Part shown: piece by piece, positions 6,981 through 9,647 of the stretch
How positions within the stretch are numbered: the first letter of the stretch is position 1
How the letters are laid out: each line of letters begins with the position of its first letter
Source: Paraprevotella sp.
GTDB taxonomy: Bacteria; Bacteroidota; Bacteroidia; Bacteroidales; Bacteroidaceae
Direction: 5' to 3'
DNA length: 9,647 nucleotides
Assembly (NCBI GenBank): GCA_017630975.1
Contig: JAGBUF010000367.1
Coordinates: 1 to 9,647 of the forward strand
The notes under the pieces: generated by a model
What the model was told of the DNA's origin: nothing
Databases searched by the model: none
What the model saw: only the letters and a program-made list of their open reading frames with translations
Program-made: the position numbers and the translations under genes

Positions 6981-8627
6981 ATGAAACATAAAAACTCATT
7001 CAGATATGTACCATTCCTGTTAGCCATTTGCCTGGTAGGAGGTATATTGATTGGAAACTTCTACACCCTTCAATATTCCGGGAACAGATTGAACATCATC
7101 AATACCGGGACCAACAAAATCAATGACTTGTTGCGAATCATTGACGACCAGTATGTGGATACCGTCAATATGCCCGATTTGATTGAAAAGGCCATGCCTC
7201 GTATCCTTTCTGAGCTGGACCCTCATTCGGTATACATCAAAGCAAAGGATGCGGAAGCTGCCGCCAACGATCTCAAAGGCAGTTTCTCCGGAATCGGTGT
7301 CTCATTCACCATACACGAAGACACCATTCACATCATCAGTGTCATTAAAGGAGGACCCTCTGAAAGAACCGGTCTTTTGGCTGGCGATCGTATTGTTTCC
7401 ATCAATGATACAGTATATGTAGGTGATACCATCACATCTGAAAAATGTATGAAAAGACTGAAAGGTGAAAAAGGTACTACCGTAAAACTGGGCATCAAGC
7501 GAATGGGCGAAAAAGATTTGTTAGACTATACCATTGTAAGAGGTGACATCCCTCTTCACAGCGTAGAAGCTACATACATGCTGACGCCGGAAATCGGGTA
7601 TGTCAAAATTAAAAGTTTCAGCGAAACCACCTATCCTGAGTTATTGGTATCATTGGCAAAATTGGGACAAGAAAACTTTAAAGGATTGGTCATCGATTTA
7701 CGGGGGAACATTGGAGGTATCATGCAGACAGCAATTCAGATGGCCAATATCTTCTTACCGAAGGACAGACTGATTGTTTATACCGAAGGACGCAAGTTCA
7801 CACGCGAAGAGTACGTCAGTGATGGAAGGGGGGCCTTCGCTCATTTACCATTGGTAGTTCTCATAGATGAAGGCTCAGCATCTGCCAGTGAAATCTTTGC
7901 CGGCGCCATTCAGGACAACGACCGGGGCACCATCATCGGAAGAAGGTCTTTCGGAAAGGGATTGGTGCAAATGCCCGTAGAGTTTCGCGATGGCAGCGTT
8001 ATCCGTCTCACCATAGCACGATATTATACCCCCTCCGGACGTTGCATACATAAACCTTATGAAAAAGGACATGGTGAGGAGTATGACAACGACCTTTTGG
8101 AACGATATGAACGTGGAGAATTTTTCTCGGCTGACAGCATACACCAAAATGGTCCGCAATACAAAACACGTTTGGGAAGAGTGGTTTATGGAAATGGGGG
8201 CGTCATGCCGGATATCTTCATTCCGGAAGACACCTCAGCAGTGACGGTCTACTATAAAGAAGCCGTTTTCAGCGGACTGATTCATCAGTATGCGTTGAAG
8301 TTCACCGATACGCATCGCCAAGAATTAGAGAAATTCCAGACCGTAGAGGAAATGGTGAAATATTTGAAAACAAAGAATATAGTCGGCGATTTTGCAAAAT
8401 TCGCTCAAGAACGTGGTTTGCGTCGCAGAAATCTGATGCTCTATAAATCGCGAAAATTATTTGAATGTAATCTTTTCGGTAATATCATCAGTAACATGAT
8501 GGAGACGGACCAATTCTATGAGTTCATCAATAGCGACGACCCGGCAATACTTCAATCCATCCAAATCATTGAGAAGGGAGAAACATTCCCCACTCCTCCT
8601 CAAGATATAGAACCTCATCATCCATAG
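6981..8627 (+). CDS. S41 family C-terminal processing peptidase with PDZ domain (CtpA/Prc-like)
   Basis: This is a serine protease that acts in the periplasm, anchored by an N-terminal hydrophobic segment at about residues 9-27 after a basic start. The order is anchor, helical region (about 35-95), PDZ domain (about 100-190, including the ligand-loop region SFSGIGVSF and PSERTGLLAGDRIVSIND), S41 protease core (about 195-370) and a C-terminal helical region to 548. Catalytic residues fit E. coli Prc: Ser301 in GSASASE, Lys326 in SFGKG (25 residues later, as in Prc) and Gln330 in GLVQ. The LVIDLRGNIGG motif at about 236-246 shapes the active site. The length is normal for Bacteroidota CtpA-like proteins. 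The substrates are unknown; relatives trim C termini of envelope proteins or control cell wall hydrolases. The stop lies 4 bases before the cyclo-ligase start, which suggests coupled translation. Confidence 0.94.
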   Translation: MKHKNSFRYVPFLLAICLVGGILIGNFYTLQYSGNRLNIINTGTNKINDLLRIIDDQYVDTVNMPDLIEKAMPRILSELDPHSVYIKAKDAEAAANDLKGSFSGIGVSFTIHEDTIHIISVIKGGPSERTGLLAGDRIVSINDTVYVGDTITSEKCMKRLKGEKGTTVKLGIKRMGEKDLLDYTIVRGDIPLHSVEATYMLTPEIGYVKIKSFSETTYPELLVSLAKLGQENFKGLVIDLRGNIGGIMQTAIQMANIFLPKDRLIVYTEGRKFTREEYVSDGRGAFAHLPLVVLIDEGSASASEIFAGAIQDNDRGTIIGRRSFGKGLVQMPVEFRDGSVIRLTIARYYTPSGRCIHKPYEKGHGEEYDNDLLERYERGEFFSADSIHQNGPQYKTRLGRVVYGNGGVMPDIFIPEDTSAVTVYYKEAVFSGLIHQYALKFTDTHRQELEKFQTVEEMVKYLKTKNIVGDFAKFAQERGLRRRNLMLYKSRKLFECNLFGNIISNMMETDQFYEFINSDDPAILQSIQIIEKGETFPTPPQDIEPHHP

Positions 8628-8631
8628 GACC

Positions 8632-9162
8632 ATGAATAAGAAAGAACTAAGAGCTGAAATCAATAAGATTAAAAAAGAAACCACCATGGGTGCACGCCTT
8701 GACCTCTCAGGAGCTGTCCTGCGAAAATTGGCTACTCACCCTCGTTTTATGGAAGCCGATACAGTACTGATGTACAACTCATTGCCGGATGAGGTGGAAA
8801 CACGCGACTTTGTCATCTATTGGAGTATGCGCAAATGTGTCTTACTTCCTGTGGTCAAAGGCAGTGAACTGGAGTTGAGACGCTACATCCCGGAAAAGGG
8901 ATTCACTGTTGGAGCCTATGGTGTATTGGAGCCTAATGGTGAGGCCTTTACCGATTATGCATCCATTGACCTCGCTGTTATTCCAGGAGTGGCTTTCGAC
9001 CAAGAGGGAAACCGTTTAGGAAGGGGCAAAGGTTATTACGACCGTTTGCTCAATAAAATGAATCATCCCTCACTCTATAAATTAGGTATCTGTTTTGATT
9101 TTCAAAAGGTGGAACATGTTCCAACAGAGGAACACGATGTTCCGATGGATGAGGTCTTATAA
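8632..9162 (+). CDS. 5-formyltetrahydrofolate cyclo-ligase
   Basis: This enzyme converts 5-formyl-THF to 5,10-methenyl-THF with ATP, returning the storage folate to the active one-carbon pool in the cytoplasm. The protein is 176 aa, standard for the family. It starts with KKELRAEINKIKKE, the usual basic N-terminal helix. It then shows YNSLPDEVETRDF (48-60), YGVLEP (96-101), the aspartate strand SIDLAVIPGVAFD (111-123) and the diagnostic nucleotide-binding motif GNRLGRGKGYYDRL (126-139). It ends HDVPMDEVL, which matches where several family members stop, so it is complete. It is the last gene of the + strand run. Its TAA at 9160-9162 faces the stop of the DUF721 gene across 4 bases, with no hairpin terminator visible between them. 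Confidence 0.95.
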   Translation: MNKKELRAEINKIKKETTMGARLDLSGAVLRKLATHPRFMEADTVLMYNSLPDEVETRDFVIYWSMRKCVLLPVVKGSELELRRYIPEKGFTVGAYGVLEPNGEAFTDYASIDLAVIPGVAFDQEGNRLGRGKGYYDRLLNKMNHPSLYKLGICFDFQKVEHVPTEEHDVPMDEVL

Positions 9163-9166
9163 TAGA

Positions 9167-9457
9167 CTAATAGAAAACAATGTTTTGAATGACTTGCGCC
9201 CCGACATGTTCATTCAGTCGACGCACTAATATCTCACGAGACATCATCAGATTCGTCTTCAATGCAGGAGAAGAAAGTTTTACGTATAACGTTTGGTTCC
9301 TGACCGTCGTTTCACGGGTGTACCGATTGATAGCTTCTCCCATCACTTCGGTCCATGCCTTGCAGATACGATATTCATTCAAAGGAGTCTCTAACCCCTC
9401 CTGTCTGCAATACTGACGAATCAAAAGTCCTAACAACTCCGCTTGTTTGCGTTTCAT
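9167..9457 (-). CDS. DUF721 domain protein (DciA-like)
   Basis: This small protein of 96 aa almost entirely consists of a DUF721 domain. Visible features are a basic start MKRKQ, the conserved Trp35 in CKAWTEVMGEAI, the TRETTVRNQTLYVKLSSPA strands (47-65) and an EILVRRLNEHVG helix followed by a final IQNIVFY strand. DUF721 is the domain of DciA, the helicase loader or operator in bacteria that lack DnaC, and short DUF721 proteins are commonly next to recF in Bacteroidota. A role in replication or DNA maintenance is thus likely but not proved. The start could be the ATG at 9457-9455 or a GTG one codon upstream. The ATG is preferred because it forms a TGATG overlap with the recF stop, which implies translation coupled to recF. 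It converges on the cyclo-ligase gene. Confidence 0.85.
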   Translation of the reverse strand: MKRKQAELLGLLIRQYCRQEGLETPLNEYRICKAWTEVMGEAINRYTRETTVRNQTLYVKLSSPALKTNLMMSREILVRRLNEHVGAQVIQNIVFY

Positions 9458-9459
9458 CA
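9455..9459 (-). promoter_or_regulatory. TGATG stop-start overlap coupling recF to DUF721
   Basis: Read on the - strand, the recF stop TGA shares its last A with the ATG of the DUF721 gene. Such an overlap normally allows a terminating ribosome to restart at once, so both proteins are made from one message at linked levels. An alternative GTG start, one codon earlier, would enlarge the overlap to four bases and would not change this view. Confidence 0.7.
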
Positions 9460-9647
9460 CTGAATGTCCCCGTTTTTTACGTAAAACAATTTATAGTCTT
9501 TGTCTGTCTTCTCCAGTATACTGTCAAGATGATCTCTGTTCGTGTCCGTAATGAATATCTGTCCAAAACGCTCACCGGAAACCAATTTCACAATTTGTTC
9601 TACCCGATGGGCATCCAATTTATCAAAAATATCATCTAACAACAACA
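9457..9647 (-). CDS. recF: DNA replication/repair protein RecF, C-terminal fragment
   Basis: Only the last 62 complete codons are inside the window; the gene continues past the right edge. RecF is an SMC-like ATPase that helps load RecA at gapped DNA. The fragment begins with the Walker B strand LLLDDIFDKLD (the first codon is TTG coding Leu, not a start), whose paired Asp residues bind Mg2+ and whose FDKLD part forms the D-loop. It continues with the C-terminal strand GQIFITDTNRDHL, the position where RecF proteins have their switch region, and ends FYVKNGDIQ. The length after Walker B is normal for RecF. The TGA at 9459-9457 overlaps the DUF721 start by one base, so the two genes form a coupled pair. 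Confidence 0.92.
   Translation of the reverse strand, partial: LLLDDIFDKLDAHRVEQIVKLVSGERFGQIFITDTNRDHLDSILEKTDKDYKLFYVKNGDIQ

Noticed and set aside
9174..9186. AAAACAATGTTTT inverted repeat as a terminator
   Set aside because: The stem is about six mostly A/T pairs with almost no loop and no U-tract of the expected kind, and it sits within the DUF721 coding end.
1..9647. Defence system, mobile element, CRISPR array or riboswitch
   Set aside because: No spaced direct repeats, transposase or integrase motifs, or structured leaders were seen, and no noncoding gap is long enough to hold a riboswitch.

Overview
The window is a compact chromosomal stretch from a member of the Bacteroidota, most likely the order Bacteroidales. 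Three things point there. It carries two protein families that I know only from that phylum (DUF6452 and DUF6048). Start codons sit behind A/T-rich leaders, mostly without a Shine-Dalgarno sequence. The gene order M3 peptidase, dCMP deaminase, S41 peptidase, 5-formyl-THF cyclo-ligase, DUF721, recF also fits, as far as I recall Bacteroidales genomes. Base composition looks even throughout by eye. I see no transposase, integrase, phage gene, tRNA, rRNA or CRISPR array.

Layout. Ten genes run on the + strand from 27 to 9162 with no gap over 18 bases, and one pair overlaps by 44 bases. They fall into three functional groups. (1) Envelope genes, 27-2137: a GtrB/DPM-like membrane glycosyltransferase, a small DUF6452 lipoprotein and a DUF6048 probable outer-membrane beta-barrel protein. 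(2) Metal, redox and regulation, 2144-4440: the manganese exporter MntP, an ApbE flavin transferase and a Crp/Fnr-type regulator. (3) Housekeeping, 4448-9162: an M3 oligopeptidase, dCMP deaminase, a PDZ-containing S41 (CtpA-like) protease and 5-formyltetrahydrofolate cyclo-ligase. On the - strand, entering from the right edge, are the 3' end of recF and a DUF721 (DciA-like) gene coupled to it by a TGATG overlap. The DUF721 gene converges on the cyclo-ligase gene with only 4 bases between the stop codons.

How they work together. The spacing suggests one long transcript or several overlapping ones started from promoters inside genes; no convincing intergenic promoter or terminator is visible. 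Functional links are partial. The deaminase makes dUMP and the cyclo-ligase feeds the folate pool that thymidylate synthesis uses. ApbE, MntP and the regulator could share a redox or metal theme, but this is inference. The lipoprotein and barrel pair look like partners from their overlap.

I found no clearly new biological system. The most open questions are the DUF6452/DUF6048 envelope pair, a Crp/Fnr protein without the usual cAMP or iron-sulfur residues, and a convergent junction with no room for a terminator.
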